Source: Rhodoferax sp.
Lineage (GTDB): Bacteria; Pseudomonadota; Gammaproteobacteria; Burkholderiales; Burkholderiaceae_C
NCBI GenBank assembly: GCA_031291305.1
Contig: JARLJH010000032.1
Coordinates: 42,292 to 106,291 of the forward strand
Direction of reading: 5' to 3'
DNA length: 64,000 nucleotides
Shown here: in pieces, positions 49,432 through 57,989 of the stretch
Position numbering within the stretch: position 1 is the stretch's first letter
Layout of the letters: each line of letters starts with the position of its first letter
The notes under the pieces: generated by a model
What the model was told of the DNA's origin: nothing
Databases searched by the model: none
What the model saw: only the letters and a program-made list of their open reading frames with translations
Program-made: the position numbers and the translations under genes

Positions 49432-51372
49432 TTAGATATCCAGAGTAGGCCGCAAGGCCGAAGGTTCAACAAAACGCCAGCGCCCGACAAAGCACGCCGA
49501 CAGCGCCGCCAAAGCGCCAGCAACGGCGATCCATTGAAGCGGATGCTGCCAGTTGCCGTCAAACGCGCCGAACAAGCTGGCTTTGAGGGCCTTGACGACC
49601 CAGGTGATCGGCAAGTAGGGGCTGATCTGGGCAAACAGGCCACCGCTAAGTTCCACGGGCAAGACGCCACCGGAGGCTGACAACTGCACCGCCAACAACA
49701 CCAGTGCCAGCGCTTTGCCGCCATCTCCCAGCGCACGTATGAAGGCAAAGACGATCAGCAGGAAGGTCAGCGATGTCACCCCCAAAATCACACCCAGAGC
49801 CATCGCATCGTGCGCCTTGATAGTCAATATCCATAGCATTGCTAGTAATATCAGAAAGGCCTGCGGCAAGACAATCATTGCCGGAACCAGTATTTTCCCG
49901 AGCAAACGCGCAGGCGGTGACAGCTGTGCAGCAAACAGTGGTAAGCCACGCAAATGGATCATGAACACCGCCAGACTGGCGCCCAGCCACAAGGCACCAG
50001 GAACAATGTTGGGGGCAAAGCCGCTACCGTTGTTTTCAACCTCCGCAGCAATCTCAACCTCCGGCTGCACCGAATTGGCAAGCCCCTGCGCATTGCCATC
50101 CATGGTTTTGACCGCTGCAGGCAGCGACGATTCCAGAAAATCCAGCGCGCCTGACAGGTTCTGTGCGGCCTGCGCCAGCTTATGCGCACCAGTCTTGAGC
50201 GCCACGGAACCATCCCGCAAACTGGTGCTGCCACGCGACAGGTCATCAAGCTGACTGTCTTCGGGCAACTGTGTGACCATGCTGCGCAAGCCGCCGTTCA
50301 AGCTACGCATCCCGTTGGTCAGCGCCCCGACGCCGGTGTTGAGCTGCGTGGCACCGTCGCGCAACTTTTGCTGCCCGGCGATGGCAGCGTCCAGGCCGGA
50401 CGCCAGACCATTGACACCTTCTCCAAGTTGGTCCAGCCCCTCCTTGACCCGGGTGGCGACAAAGACGCTGTCGTTCGCCTCGTTGCGAAAAGCCTGAATG
50501 CCGACCTGCAAACGCTGGGCTCCTTGTTGCAGTTGCAGCAGGCCCTGGCTGAGCTCGGCGTGGCCGTCCACCAAGGCGTGACCACCGTCCTCCAGACGAC
50601 GCAGCTCGGAATTGTGCGCACGCTGGGCAAACATGCTGCGCAACCCAGCCCCTAGTTCCCGCGCGCCGCGCGTCAACTGATTGACGCCTTGATCGAGCCG
50701 ACTGGCACCACCGGACAAACCATCCGCACCATGGGACACCTGTTGCGCGCCAACTGCCAGTTCCTGGGCGCCCAAACGCAGCTGCTGCACCGCTTGATGC
50801 AGCGACTCCAGGCTGCGCTGCGATCCGGCAGCATTGTTAAGCACCAGCGCCCAGCGCTGTTCGTTCAAGCTCTGATTGACCTCGCGACCCAGGTCTTCGG
50901 CGAACCGCCTGGCCAGGGCCGCGCCGGGGTAACTATTGCCCTCGGAAGCAAATACCACCAGTTTTCCGGCGCCCGCTTTGGCGCCAGGAATGGCATTGGA
51001 GCTGAAATCCGCAGGTACCACCAGCGCAAAAGCCAGCGTACCCTGACGCACCATGCGCCGGGCTTCCTGCTCGGTGGCCACATCGATGTAACCAAACTTG
51101 GGCCTGACCCGCAGACGCGCCACGACGTCGCGCCCCACATTGAAGGCCTGATCGCGGTACTCCAGACCACGGTCCAGATTGACAACCCCAACGGCCAGCG
51201 CCACGGTTCTGGCGGCTGGGTCCCAGACACTGGACAGGTAAATGATCACGTACAGGGCCGGAATCAGCACCACCACCACGGCGGCCAGCAACAGCCGGGG
51301 ATAGCGCAGGAAGAAGCCCGCATCTACGCAGGCGATGCTCAAAAACGAAGGTTGTGCAACAGCTTTAGCCAT
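49432..51372 (-). CDS. YhgE/Pip-type membrane protein (ABC-2 permease fold)
   Basis: 646 aa. The N-terminal membrane helix (LLLAAVVVVLIPALYVIIYLSSVWDP) is followed by the YhgE/Pip N-terminal domain (AVGVVNLDRGLEY, FALVVPADFSSN, VVFASEGNSYPGAALARRF). A long helical region (about residues 200-420) is rich in heptad-like repeats (GAQQVSHGADGLSGGASRL, DGATQLNTGVGALTNGM). Five to six C-terminal helices resemble ABC-2 permeases. Gram-positive relatives are phage receptors or secretion proteins; the function here is unknown. The ATG at 51372 overlaps arfB by 8 bp; the open frame extends further but through arfB. Confidence 0.85.
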   Translation of the reverse strand: MAKAVAQPSFLSIACVDAGFFLRYPRLLLAAVVVVLIPALYVIIYLSSVWDPAARTVALAVGVVNLDRGLEYRDQAFNVGRDVVARLRVRPKFGYIDVATEQEARRMVRQGTLAFALVVPADFSSNAIPGAKAGAGKLVVFASEGNSYPGAALARRFAEDLGREVNQSLNEQRWALVLNNAAGSQRSLESLHQAVQQLRLGAQELAVGAQQVSHGADGLSGGASRLDQGVNQLTRGARELGAGLRSMFAQRAHNSELRRLEDGGHALVDGHAELSQGLLQLQQGAQRLQVGIQAFRNEANDSVFVATRVKEGLDQLGEGVNGLASGLDAAIAGQQKLRDGATQLNTGVGALTNGMRSLNGGLRSMVTQLPEDSQLDDLSRGSTSLRDGSVALKTGAHKLAQAAQNLSGALDFLESSLPAAVKTMDGNAQGLANSVQPEVEIAAEVENNGSGFAPNIVPGALWLGASLAVFMIHLRGLPLFAAQLSPPARLLGKILVPAMIVLPQAFLILLAMLWILTIKAHDAMALGVILGVTSLTFLLIVFAFIRALGDGGKALALVLLAVQLSASGGVLPVELSGGLFAQISPYLPITWVVKALKASLFGAFDGNWQHPLQWIAVAGALAALSACFVGRWRFVEPSALRPTLDI

Positions 51373-51772
51373 CTTGCTGCACTTTGATGCGCTGGGCTTT
51401 GAGGCCTGAGCGCCGCGCCTTGTCCTCACGCAAACGCCTGCGCGACGCTTTGGTCGGCTGGGTGGCCTTGCGTGCTTTGGGCGGATGCGCCACGCTGTTG
51501 ACCAGCTCATTGAGGCGCACCATGGCGTCAAACTTGTTGGACTCCTGCGTGCGGTGCTGCTGCGCCTTGATGACCAGCACGCCGTCTTGCGTGATGCGGC
51601 TGTCACGCAGGGCCAGCAGGCGCGCTTTCACACCGTCTGGCAGGCTGCTGGCAGCAATGTCAAAGCGCAAATGGATGGCGCTGGAGACCTTGTTGACGTT
51701 TTGCCCCCCCGCGCCCTGGGCACGGATAGCACTCAGGGCGATCTCTTCGGTGGGGATTCTCAAAGCTTCCAT
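51365..51772 (-). CDS. arfB: Peptidyl-tRNA hydrolase ArfB (ribosome rescue factor)
   Basis: 135 aa. The catalytic GGQ loop is IRAQGAGGQNVNKVSSAIHL, and the C-terminal basic tail (KARKATQPTKASRRRLREDKARRSGLKAQ) is the ArfB/YaeJ tail that enters the empty mRNA channel of stalled ribosomes. Length and tail separate it from RF1/RF2. It is first in the arfB-pip-ylqF operon. A degenerate interspersed repeat (51773-51820) abuts the start codon and supplies the leader, including an AAGGTG stretch that may serve as the ribosome-binding site. Confidence 0.93.
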   Translation of the reverse strand: MEALRIPTEEIALSAIRAQGAGGQNVNKVSSAIHLRFDIAASSLPDGVKARLLALRDSRITQDGVLVIKAQQHRTQESNKFDAMVRLNELVNSVAHPPKARKATQPTKASRRRLREDKARRSGLKAQRIKVQQDG

Positions 51773-51820
51773 TTCAATAGCACCTTACGATTTGTTTATA
51801 TGGGCTGGATGACAAAATCA
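51773..51820 (+). repeat. Degenerate interspersed repeat just upstream of arfB
   Basis: CAATAGCACCTTACG, then TTTATATGGGCTGGATGACAAAATC. It matches the family at ATAGC, TTTATAT, GGGCTGGA and AAAAT. It joins the reverse transcriptase remnant directly, as if inserted in or beside it. Confidence 0.5.
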
Positions 51821-51959
51821 GGGCCAGACCGATCTCTTCTACCCATACTTTGACGTCTTCCAGTGCCACTTGCGCTTGTGCCGCACTTTGACACAGGATG
51901 ACGAAGTCGTCAGCGTAGCGCACCCTACGCAAGCCCAACTCTGACTTATCGTCCAGGGC
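51819..51959 (-). pseudogene. Fragment of a group II intron reverse transcriptase/maturase
   Basis: Minus-strand translation gives about 47 residues, LGLRRVRYADDFVILCQS followed by AAQAQVALEDVKVWVEEIGLAL, which is the catalytic YADD block of bacterial group II intron-encoded reverse transcriptases plus the following helix. Sequence on either side does not continue the protein: one flank is the interspersed repeat and arfB, the other is the end of ybaK. No intron RNA domains were recognised nearby. This is a relic of an intron insertion. Confidence 0.8.
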
Positions 51960-51980
51960 GCCTCTTGGGTTTCATGGAAG

Positions 51981-52481
51981 TTAACCCAGCACCTCGGCCA
52001 ACGCACATTGAACCGGTTTGGCGCCCAACAAGTCAACACAGACCTGCGGCTCCAGCCCCACCAGATAGCCACGCCTGCCGCCATTGATCAAAATTTTGGG
52101 CAATTCAAGAATGGTGGATTCAATGTACACGGGCATGGTTTTGCGCGTGCCAAAGGGCGAGGTGCCACCCACCAGATAGCCGCTGTGCCGGTTCGCCACC
52201 TCGGGCGTGCACGGCTCCACCGACTTGGCACCGATCTGGCGTGCCAGATTTTTGGTGGACACCTTGCGGTTGCCATGCATCAGCACCACCAGCGGCCGGG
52301 CATCCTGGTCTTGCATGATCAAGGTCTTGACCACATGAAAAGGGTCCCAGCCCAGTTCGGAGGCGCTGTGCAGCGCACCACCATGCTCCAGATACTCATA
52401 GGGGTGCTCGGTAAACGCCACCTTGCTGGCTTTCAGCAGTTGGGTGGCTGGGGTCAGGCTGACGTGATCTTTCTTGGCCAT
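51981..52481 (-). CDS. ybaK: Cys-tRNA(Pro)/Cys-tRNA(Cys) deacylase YbaK-type
   Basis: 166 aa aminoacyl-tRNA editing protein that removes cysteine mischarged on tRNA-Pro. Seen are TPATQLLKASKVAFTEHPYEY, VVKTLIMQDQDARPLVVLMHGNRKVSTKNLA, and GYLVGGTSPFGTRKTMPVYIE with the conserved GGTSPFGxRK loop. The ATG at 52481 gives the usual start; a frame extension to 52502 overlaps the upstream gene. It follows the aldo/keto reductase gene by 17 bp. Confidence 0.95.
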   Translation of the reverse strand: MAKKDHVSLTPATQLLKASKVAFTEHPYEYLEHGGALHSASELGWDPFHVVKTLIMQDQDARPLVVLMHGNRKVSTKNLARQIGAKSVEPCTPEVANRHSGYLVGGTSPFGTRKTMPVYIESTILELPKILINGGRRGYLVGLEPQVCVDLLGAKPVQCALAEVLG

Positions 52482-52498
52482 GAACGACGCCTTTCCTC

Positions 52499-53560
52499 TC
52501 ACATGGCCGGGTCGCGCATTTCCCAGCGAATCTTGTCAATTTTCTGCAGCAATTCAGCCGACAAGGTCGTGCCCCAGATGGCCAGGTTCTCATCCAGCTG
52601 AGCCACCGACGTCACGCCAATGATGGTGCTGGTGACACGCCATTGGGTATAGCAAAAGGCCAGCGCCAACTGCGTGGGTGTCAGCCCGTGCTCACGCGCC
52701 AGCGCGTGGTAGCGCTTGGCAGCTGCCAGCGCCTCTGGACGTCCCCAGCGCTGTTTGCGGCTGGCCTCGAACTTGGTCAGCCGTGCCTGCGCCGGGGCAC
52801 CCGGGCCAGTCAGTCCGGTCTGGTCGTATTTGCCAGTCAGCAGGCCGAATGACAACGGTGAATAGGCCAGCAGCGACACGTTCAGGCGATACAAAGTCTC
52901 GTCCAGCGCGTTCTCGACACTGCGGTTGAGCAGGTTGTAGCCGTTTTGCACCGTCGCCACACGCGGCAAACCGTATTGCTCAGCCAGCCGCACAAACTCA
53001 TGCACGCCGTACGGTGTCTCATTGGACACGCCCACCGCGCGCACCTTGCCCGCCTTCACCAGCGTGCCCAGGGCTTGCAGCTGGGCGTGGATGGAGGTGC
53101 CTTCAACCTCGCTGGGCTGGAAATACTGGCCGCCGAACATTGGCACACTGCGCACCGGCCAATGAATCTGGTACAAATCGATCACATCGGTTTGCAGACG
53201 CTGCAGGCTGCCGTCACAGGCGGCGATGATGTCGGCACCGGTAAGGTCCGCGCTGCCATTGCGAATCCACGGCATGGAGCGGCTAGGCCCGGCCACCTTG
53301 GTCGCCAGCACCAGCTTTTGCCGTGCGCCGGGGCGCTGGCTGAGCCAGTTACCAATGATCTTTTCGGTGGCATTAAAGGTTGCGGCTTTTGGCGGCACGG
53401 CGTACATCTCGGCCGTATCCACAAAAATGACCCCGCGCTCCAGCGAGCGATCCAGAATTTCGAAGGCGGTGGCTTGGTCCACCTGTTCACCAAAGGTCAT
53501 GGTGCCCAGACAGATGGGAGTGACAAACAGGTCGCTTTGACCGAGTTGGACGGTTTTCAT
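52499..53560 (-). CDS. Aldo/keto reductase (Tas-like)
   Basis: 353 aa. The AKR barrel is clear from LGTMTFGEQVDQATAFEILDRSLERGVIFVDTAEMYA (catalytic Asp and Tyr), LVLATKVAG (Lys) and DLYQIHWPVRSVP (His), with the NADPH-binding tail VTSTIIGVTSVAQLDENL. The insertion between Asp/Tyr and Lys plus the FGGQYF segment fit the Tas/NADP(H)-dependent group. The physiological substrate is unknown. It probably leads the ybaK transcript. Confidence 0.93.
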   Translation of the reverse strand: MKTVQLGQSDLFVTPICLGTMTFGEQVDQATAFEILDRSLERGVIFVDTAEMYAVPPKAATFNATEKIIGNWLSQRPGARQKLVLATKVAGPSRSMPWIRNGSADLTGADIIAACDGSLQRLQTDVIDLYQIHWPVRSVPMFGGQYFQPSEVEGTSIHAQLQALGTLVKAGKVRAVGVSNETPYGVHEFVRLAEQYGLPRVATVQNGYNLLNRSVENALDETLYRLNVSLLAYSPLSFGLLTGKYDQTGLTGPGAPAQARLTKFEASRKQRWGRPEALAAAKRYHALAREHGLTPTQLALAFCYTQWRVTSTIIGVTSVAQLDENLAIWGTTLSAELLQKIDKIRWEMRDPAM

Positions 53561-53632
53561 AAATCAGTCAGGCTTTAATTTTTAAAAAAGTGTACGGCGA
53601 AGCCGCCACTGTAGCGCTCATGCGCCATGTGC

Positions 53633-54640
53633 TCAGTGGGTCAATGCCAGTGACTCGCCCTGCGTTCGTGTGCCACACACCTGGTTGCGGCCCGCGTTCT
53701 TGGCACTGTAAAGCGCATGGTCTGCCTGGTCGAGCAAGGCCTCTGGGGTCAAAAGGTGCCCTGGCTCCGACACGGCCACCCCAGCGCTCAGGGTCAGCAC
53801 GTCGGCCACCGCACTGCCTGCGTGGGCAATGCCCAGCTTACGAACACGGCGCAACACCTCACCGGCCAGCTGCAGGGCTCCTGCACGATCAGTCTCGGGC
53901 AGGATGGCCACCATTTCTTCGCCGCCAAAGCGGGCTACCAGGTCATGCGGACGCTTGCAAATGTCACGTAGTATGGTCGCCACCTTGCGCAAACACTCAT
54001 CACCACTCAGGTGACCATAGAGATCGTTGAACTGCTTGAAATAATCGAGATCGAACATGATTGCAGCCACACTTGTGCCCAACCGACTTGCCGCGCGCAA
54101 CTCCACGAGCAGCTTGTCATCAAGCAGTCGGCGGTTGCCCAAGCCTGTAAGCGAGTCCAAGTTGGCCATGTCCTGCAATTTGCTGGCTTGGGCCTTAAGC
54201 AGCCGCTCGCGCAACACCGAGTTGGTGACATCACTGATCTGGATCAGCGTGTAGCGCTGTTCGGCTGCGCTGGCGGCCTGATAACCCATGGGAATAATAC
54301 GGATCGACTGACGCAACTGCTTGTCCTGGCTGCGTTGTGACGCAGGCATATACAGCGGAAAAGGTGCCGGGTGCAGGGTTTGCGACAGCAGCGCGGGAAA
54401 GCCGCTCGCCAGCGCGTGTTCGAGAAACAGTGTGAAATGGCTGGTCTCAAGTTGCGGAAAAACTTCTGGCAGGCTTTTATGCAGGACCTGTGTTGACGAC
54501 AGGCGGGCGTGTCGCAAAAACCATTGGTTGGCAAAAACAACCCGGTTTTGCCCGTCCAGCACCAGCAGACCCACTTCAAGATAGTCAAGTGCCCAGGCCG
54601 CCCAGGGCTGCAAGGCGGAATTTTCCAAAGACTGCATCAC
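53633..54640 (-). CDS. Diguanylate cyclase with N-terminal PAS domain
   Basis: 335 aa, soluble. A PAS-like domain (LDYLEVGLLVLDGQNRVVFANQWFLRHA) occupies residues about 15-145; a GGDEF domain follows (DSLTGLGNRRLLDDKL, FDLDYFKQFNDLYGHLSGDECLRKVA) with the active loop RFGGEEMVAILP. The last residue of the signature is Met instead of Phe; the residues that bind metal and substrate are kept, so activity is expected. No RxxD inhibitory site is obvious. The start overlaps the cheC stop (ATGA), making it the third gene of the receiver-cheC-cyclase operon. Confidence 0.9.
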   Translation of the reverse strand: MMQSLENSALQPWAAWALDYLEVGLLVLDGQNRVVFANQWFLRHARLSSTQVLHKSLPEVFPQLETSHFTLFLEHALASGFPALLSQTLHPAPFPLYMPASQRSQDKQLRQSIRIIPMGYQAASAAEQRYTLIQISDVTNSVLRERLLKAQASKLQDMANLDSLTGLGNRRLLDDKLLVELRAASRLGTSVAAIMFDLDYFKQFNDLYGHLSGDECLRKVATILRDICKRPHDLVARFGGEEMVAILPETDRAGALQLAGEVLRRVRKLGIAHAGSAVADVLTLSAGVAVSEPGHLLTPEALLDQADHALYSAKNAGRNQVCGTRTQGESLALTH

Positions 54641-55242
54641 AGCAACGACTCCAAAAACGCGCTCACCGTCGATTTGAGCGAAGCGACGGATTCCACGTCC
54701 AGCAAAAACACCAGATAACCTTGGATGTCCTGCGCATCAATGGCAAAGTCAATCTGCAAGCTCAAGACCAGTTCATCGATGGGCCCACCAGCACACAGAA
54801 CATCCCTGACAGGTCCCATTTCAACCTGAGGCAAAGAGCCCTCAAAGCGCAACCGCAGTACATCTGCAATGCCCGACACCACCGAATTGAGCAAAATATT
54901 GCCAATTTCGGCCATGGCTTCCTGCTCCATCTCGCCGAGTTGTTCCAGCGGCACGTCGCCACCCACCATCATTTGGACCAGCTGCAGGCTTTGTTGCACA
55001 GGGAACATCAGCACCGCCTCGGTGTTGAGCACGCCAGAAAAGTTCTGACGCACGGCACAGATGCGCTCGGTGCCCTTGGCCTGCAGGTCGTCGCTGATGT
55101 TCTGTTTGGAGATCATGGCCACCAACGGCACTTTCAACTGCACCGGCGACCCGGCCAACTGACTCAAGGCACCCGCCGCCTGACCTACCCCAACGTTGAA
55201 AACCTCGGTCAGCGCATCAAGCTCAATATCGGTAAGGTTCAT
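54637..55242 (-). CDS. cheC: CheC-family CheY-phosphatase
   Basis: 201 aa CheC/CheX/FliY-type protein. Both phosphatase helices are preserved: DALTEVFN in the first pseudo-repeat and AMAEIGN in the second, each with Glu-x2-Asn and a Pro 23 positions after the Asn. The first site also has the upstream Asp; the second has Glu there. CheC dephosphorylates CheY-like receivers. The gene overlaps the upstream receiver gene and the downstream diguanylate cyclase gene by 4 bp each. No cheD, cheA or receptor genes are nearby, so it probably acts on the adjacent receiver. Confidence 0.88.
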   Translation of the reverse strand: MNLTDIELDALTEVFNVGVGQAAGALSQLAGSPVQLKVPLVAMISKQNISDDLQAKGTERICAVRQNFSGVLNTEAVLMFPVQQSLQLVQMMVGGDVPLEQLGEMEQEAMAEIGNILLNSVVSGIADVLRLRFEGSLPQVEMGPVRDVLCAGGPIDELVLSLQIDFAIDAQDIQGYLVFLLDVESVASLKSTVSAFLESLL

Positions 55243-55607
55243 GGGGTCGCCACAAAGTAGTCCAGCGCCTCGCGGATGGCCGACTCAGTGGCGGGTTTTC
55301 TGACAAAGGTGACTTTGAGTTCACCTGCACGCTCGCGGCTGGCCTCCTGGATATTCGCCGTCAGCATGGCGATACGGGCTGAGGTGTTGAAAGCGCGTAT
55401 CTGCTGCACCGCTTCAAACCCATCAATACCGGGCATATTGACATCCATGGTGATGAAATCTGGTGCACTGACACGCGCCATGGTCACGGCCTCTTCGCCA
55501 TTGGCCGCCTCTTGGATGATCCAGTCGGGCTGTAGCTGCAACACCCTGGCCCGGATCATCATCCGGGACACTTTGCTGTCATCCACGATCAATAAGGTGT
55601 GAGCCAT
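55239..55607 (-). CDS. Single-domain CheY-like response regulator
   Basis: 122 aa stand-alone receiver. LLIVDDSKVSRMMIR gives the acidic pocket, ITMDVNMPGIDGFEAV the phosphoacceptor Asp (residue about 55), IAMLTANIQ the conserved Thr, and VTFVRKPATESAI the Lys-Pro. The ATG at 55607 is chosen because the receiver starts there; the longer open frame to 55760 adds unrelated residues. The first gene of the operon with cheC and the diguanylate cyclase. The cognate kinase is not in the neighbourhood. Confidence 0.9.
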   Translation of the reverse strand: MAHTLLIVDDSKVSRMMIRARVLQLQPDWIIQEAANGEEAVTMARVSAPDFITMDVNMPGIDGFEAVQQIRAFNTSARIAMLTANIQEASRERAGELKVTFVRKPATESAIREALDYFVATP

Positions 55608-55760
55608 TCCTATGCCCTCTATTTCATATCCGAGGGAGGAATTATGCCGCTGGGCACGCTGCCGACACGGAATCGGCTCACCCGAGGTCAGATCGAGCCC
55701 GCTTTTCTTCTCGTAAACGCACACCCTGGCGCTGATGATGGACTCCCGAGTCCGTCTCAA

Positions 55761-55808
55761 AATAAGAGCATATTTCCCTTACTGCATAGGGGCTACAGCC
55801 TCTTTTCC
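55761..55808 (+). repeat. Degenerate interspersed repeat upstream of the alpha/beta hydrolase gene
   Basis: AAGAGCATATTTCCCTTACTGCATAGGGGCTACAGCCTCTTTTCC; CCCTTA and TAGGGG pair across a short centre and GGGCTACAG-CC matches the ribD and trmB copies. The rest of the 279-bp divergent gap 55608-55886 shows no gene. Confidence 0.55.
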
Positions 55809-55886
55809 CTAAAATTAGAACCAATTCTGGCTGCACAAGAAGCCGGTCAGCACGCGGTACAGAATTAGTTTCTTATGATCTGACGC

Positions 55887-56804
55887 ATGTACTCCATCAA
55901 AAACAATTCGCGTAGCGTGTTTATCCCTATCCGTGGCCTGCAATACCACGTCAGACTCTGGGGCCAGCCCAAGCCCGGGCAAACCCCACTGGTGCTTGTC
56001 CATGGCTGGATGGATGTGGCGGCCAGTTACCAGTTCATGGTGGATGCGCTCAGCTCTAACCACTTCATCATCGCGCCGGACTGGCGCGGTTTTGGTCTTA
56101 CCGCCTCCGGCGGCACCGACAGCTTCTGGTACCCCGACTATCTGGCTGACCTGGACGCGTTGCTGGACCATTTTTCGCCAGATGCCCCCGTCAACCTGGT
56201 GGGCCACAGCATGGGCGGCAACGTTGCCATGCTGTACGCGGGGTTGCGCCCACAGCGGGTGCAGCGGCTGATCAATCTGGAAGGTTTTGGCCTGCCTGAC
56301 ACGCAACCCGATCAGGCCCCAGCCCGCCTGACGCGCTGGCTCGACGAGGTCAGCCAGTTGCGCAGCGGCGCGATGGCTCTGAAAACCTACCCCTCGCTGG
56401 AGGCAGTGGCGCAGCGCCTGATGAAAAACAACCCGCATCTGTCGGCCGACAAGGCCGACTGGCTGGCGGCCCACTGGTCCGCCGAAACTTCGCCGGGGCA
56501 GAGGACGATTTTGGGCGAAGCTGCACACAAGGTCATCAACCCGCAGCTCTACCGGGTGGACGAGGTGCTGGCGACCTTTCGCAGCATCCAGGCTCCGGTA
56601 CTCATGGTCGAGGCCAGCGACGACAGCATGACCCGCTGGTGGCGCGGCAGTTTTACCCTGGCGCAGCACCACGAACGGCTGCAGCACGTCGCACAGGTCA
56701 AAATCGTCACCCTGCCCGACTGCGGCCACATGCTGCACCACGACCAGCCCGAGCTGCTGGCACAGCTGATTGAACGCTTCATAGACCCGGCAACCAGCTC
56801 GTGA
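55887..56804 (+). CDS. Alpha/beta fold hydrolase
   Basis: 305 aa. Seen are the oxyanion-hole segment LVLVHGWMDVAASYQF, DWRGFGLT, the nucleophile elbow VGHSMGGNVAML (Ser), the acid in LMVEASDDSMTRWW and the catalytic His in LPDCGHMLHHDQPELLAQL. It resembles small-molecule esterases or epoxide hydrolase-like enzymes; the substrate is not evident. No signal peptide. It precedes prfB by 51 bp on the same strand. Confidence 0.9.
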   Translation: MYSIKNNSRSVFIPIRGLQYHVRLWGQPKPGQTPLVLVHGWMDVAASYQFMVDALSSNHFIIAPDWRGFGLTASGGTDSFWYPDYLADLDALLDHFSPDAPVNLVGHSMGGNVAMLYAGLRPQRVQRLINLEGFGLPDTQPDQAPARLTRWLDEVSQLRSGAMALKTYPSLEAVAQRLMKNNPHLSADKADWLAAHWSAETSPGQRTILGEAAHKVINPQLYRVDEVLATFRSIQAPVLMVEASDDSMTRWWRGSFTLAQHHERLQHVAQVKIVTLPDCGHMLHHDQPELLAQLIERFIDPATSS

Positions 56805-56855
56805 GAAAATCCCATCTTTGCCGAACCAACGATTCAAAAGAACAGGAAACCCCTC

Positions 56856-57960
56856 ATGGAAGCAGAACGCATCAACGCCATTGGCAACCTCCTCGCTGAT
56901 CTAAGCGCCCGTACCCTCGATTTACGGGGGTATCTTTGACTTCGATGCCAAATTCGAACGTCTGAGAACCGTCAACGCCAGCCTGGAAGACCCCACGGTC
57001 TGGAATGACCCCAAGCGCGCCCAAGAACTGGGCAGAGAAAAAAAGCTGCTTGACGGCGTGGTGGTCACCCTCACCGACCTGCAAAGCCATCTATCCGACA
57101 ACACCGAACTCTTCGAGATGAGCCGCGACGACGGCGACGAGGCCGGTCTGATCACCATTGAAGAAGACGCCGCACGCCTCGAAGAAATCGTCAAAGGCCT
57201 CGAATTCCGCCGCATGTTCAACAACCCGGCCGACCCGCTGAACTGTTTTGTCGACATCCAGTCTGGCGCTGGTGGCACAGAGGCCTGCGACTGGGCCAGC
57301 ATGCTGCTGCGCCAATACCTACGCTACTGCGAGCGCAAGGGCTTCAAGACCGAGATCGAAGACGAAACCGCAGGCGATACCGCAGGTATCAAAGGTGCAT
57401 CGTTCAAGGTGGAGGGTGAATACGCCTTTGGCCTGCTCAGGACGGAGACCGGCGTGCACCGCCTGGTGCGCAAAAGCCCGTTTGACTCGTCTGGTGGCCG
57501 CCACACCAGCTTTGCCAGCGTGTTTGTCTACCCCGAGATTGACGACTCGATCGAGATCGACATCAACCCCAGCGACGTGCGGGTGGACACCTTCCGCGCC
57601 AGCGGCGCCGGTGGTCAGCACATCAACAAGACCGACTCGGCGGTGCGCCTGACGCACATTCCCACGGGCATCGTGGTGCAGTGCCAGGACGGCCGCAGCC
57701 AGCACAGCAACCGCGACGTGGCGTGGAAACGCCTGCGCAGCCGCCTGTACGACTTCGAGCTGCGCAAACAGCAGGAAGCCCAGCAAAAACTCGAAGACAC
57801 CAAGACCGACGTCGGCTGGGGCCACCAGATTCGCTCTTATGTGCTGGACAACAGCCGCATCAAGGACTTGCGCACCAACTATGAAACCTCGGCCACGCAA
57901 AAGGTGCTGGACGGCGATCTGGACGCTTTCATTGAAGCGTCTTTGAAGCAAGGCGTGTAA
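56856..57960 (+). CDS. prfB: Peptide chain release factor 2 with programmed +1 frameshift
   Basis: RF2 recognises UGA/UAA stop codons. Translation starts at 56856 and reaches an in-frame TGA at 56937-56939 after 27 codons; the surrounding GGGGGTATCTTTGAC is the classic RF2 slip site, where the ribosome shifts +1 at CTT and reads GAC onwards. The joined protein is 367 aa. Codon recognition tripeptide SPF is in [12 protein letters not shown] and the catalytic GGQ in [17 protein letters not shown]. Calling only the distal frame (from 57058) would miss the N-terminal quarter. The mechanism autoregulates RF2 levels. Confidence 0.96.
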
Positions 57961-57989
57961 AGACGCGCCTGCCCCGAAGGAGTCCAACC

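Noticed and set aside
49820-49865. TAGCATTGCTAGTAATATC in the Pip-like gene resembling the repeat.
   Set aside because: Lacks the GGGCTAGAGGCC half, and lies in a predicted membrane helix coding region with no apparent extra residues.
55599-55868. Open frame in the divergent gap upstream of the alpha/beta hydrolase.
   Set aside because: It overlaps the receiver gene start and a repeat copy, has no domain, and its composition is not gene-like.
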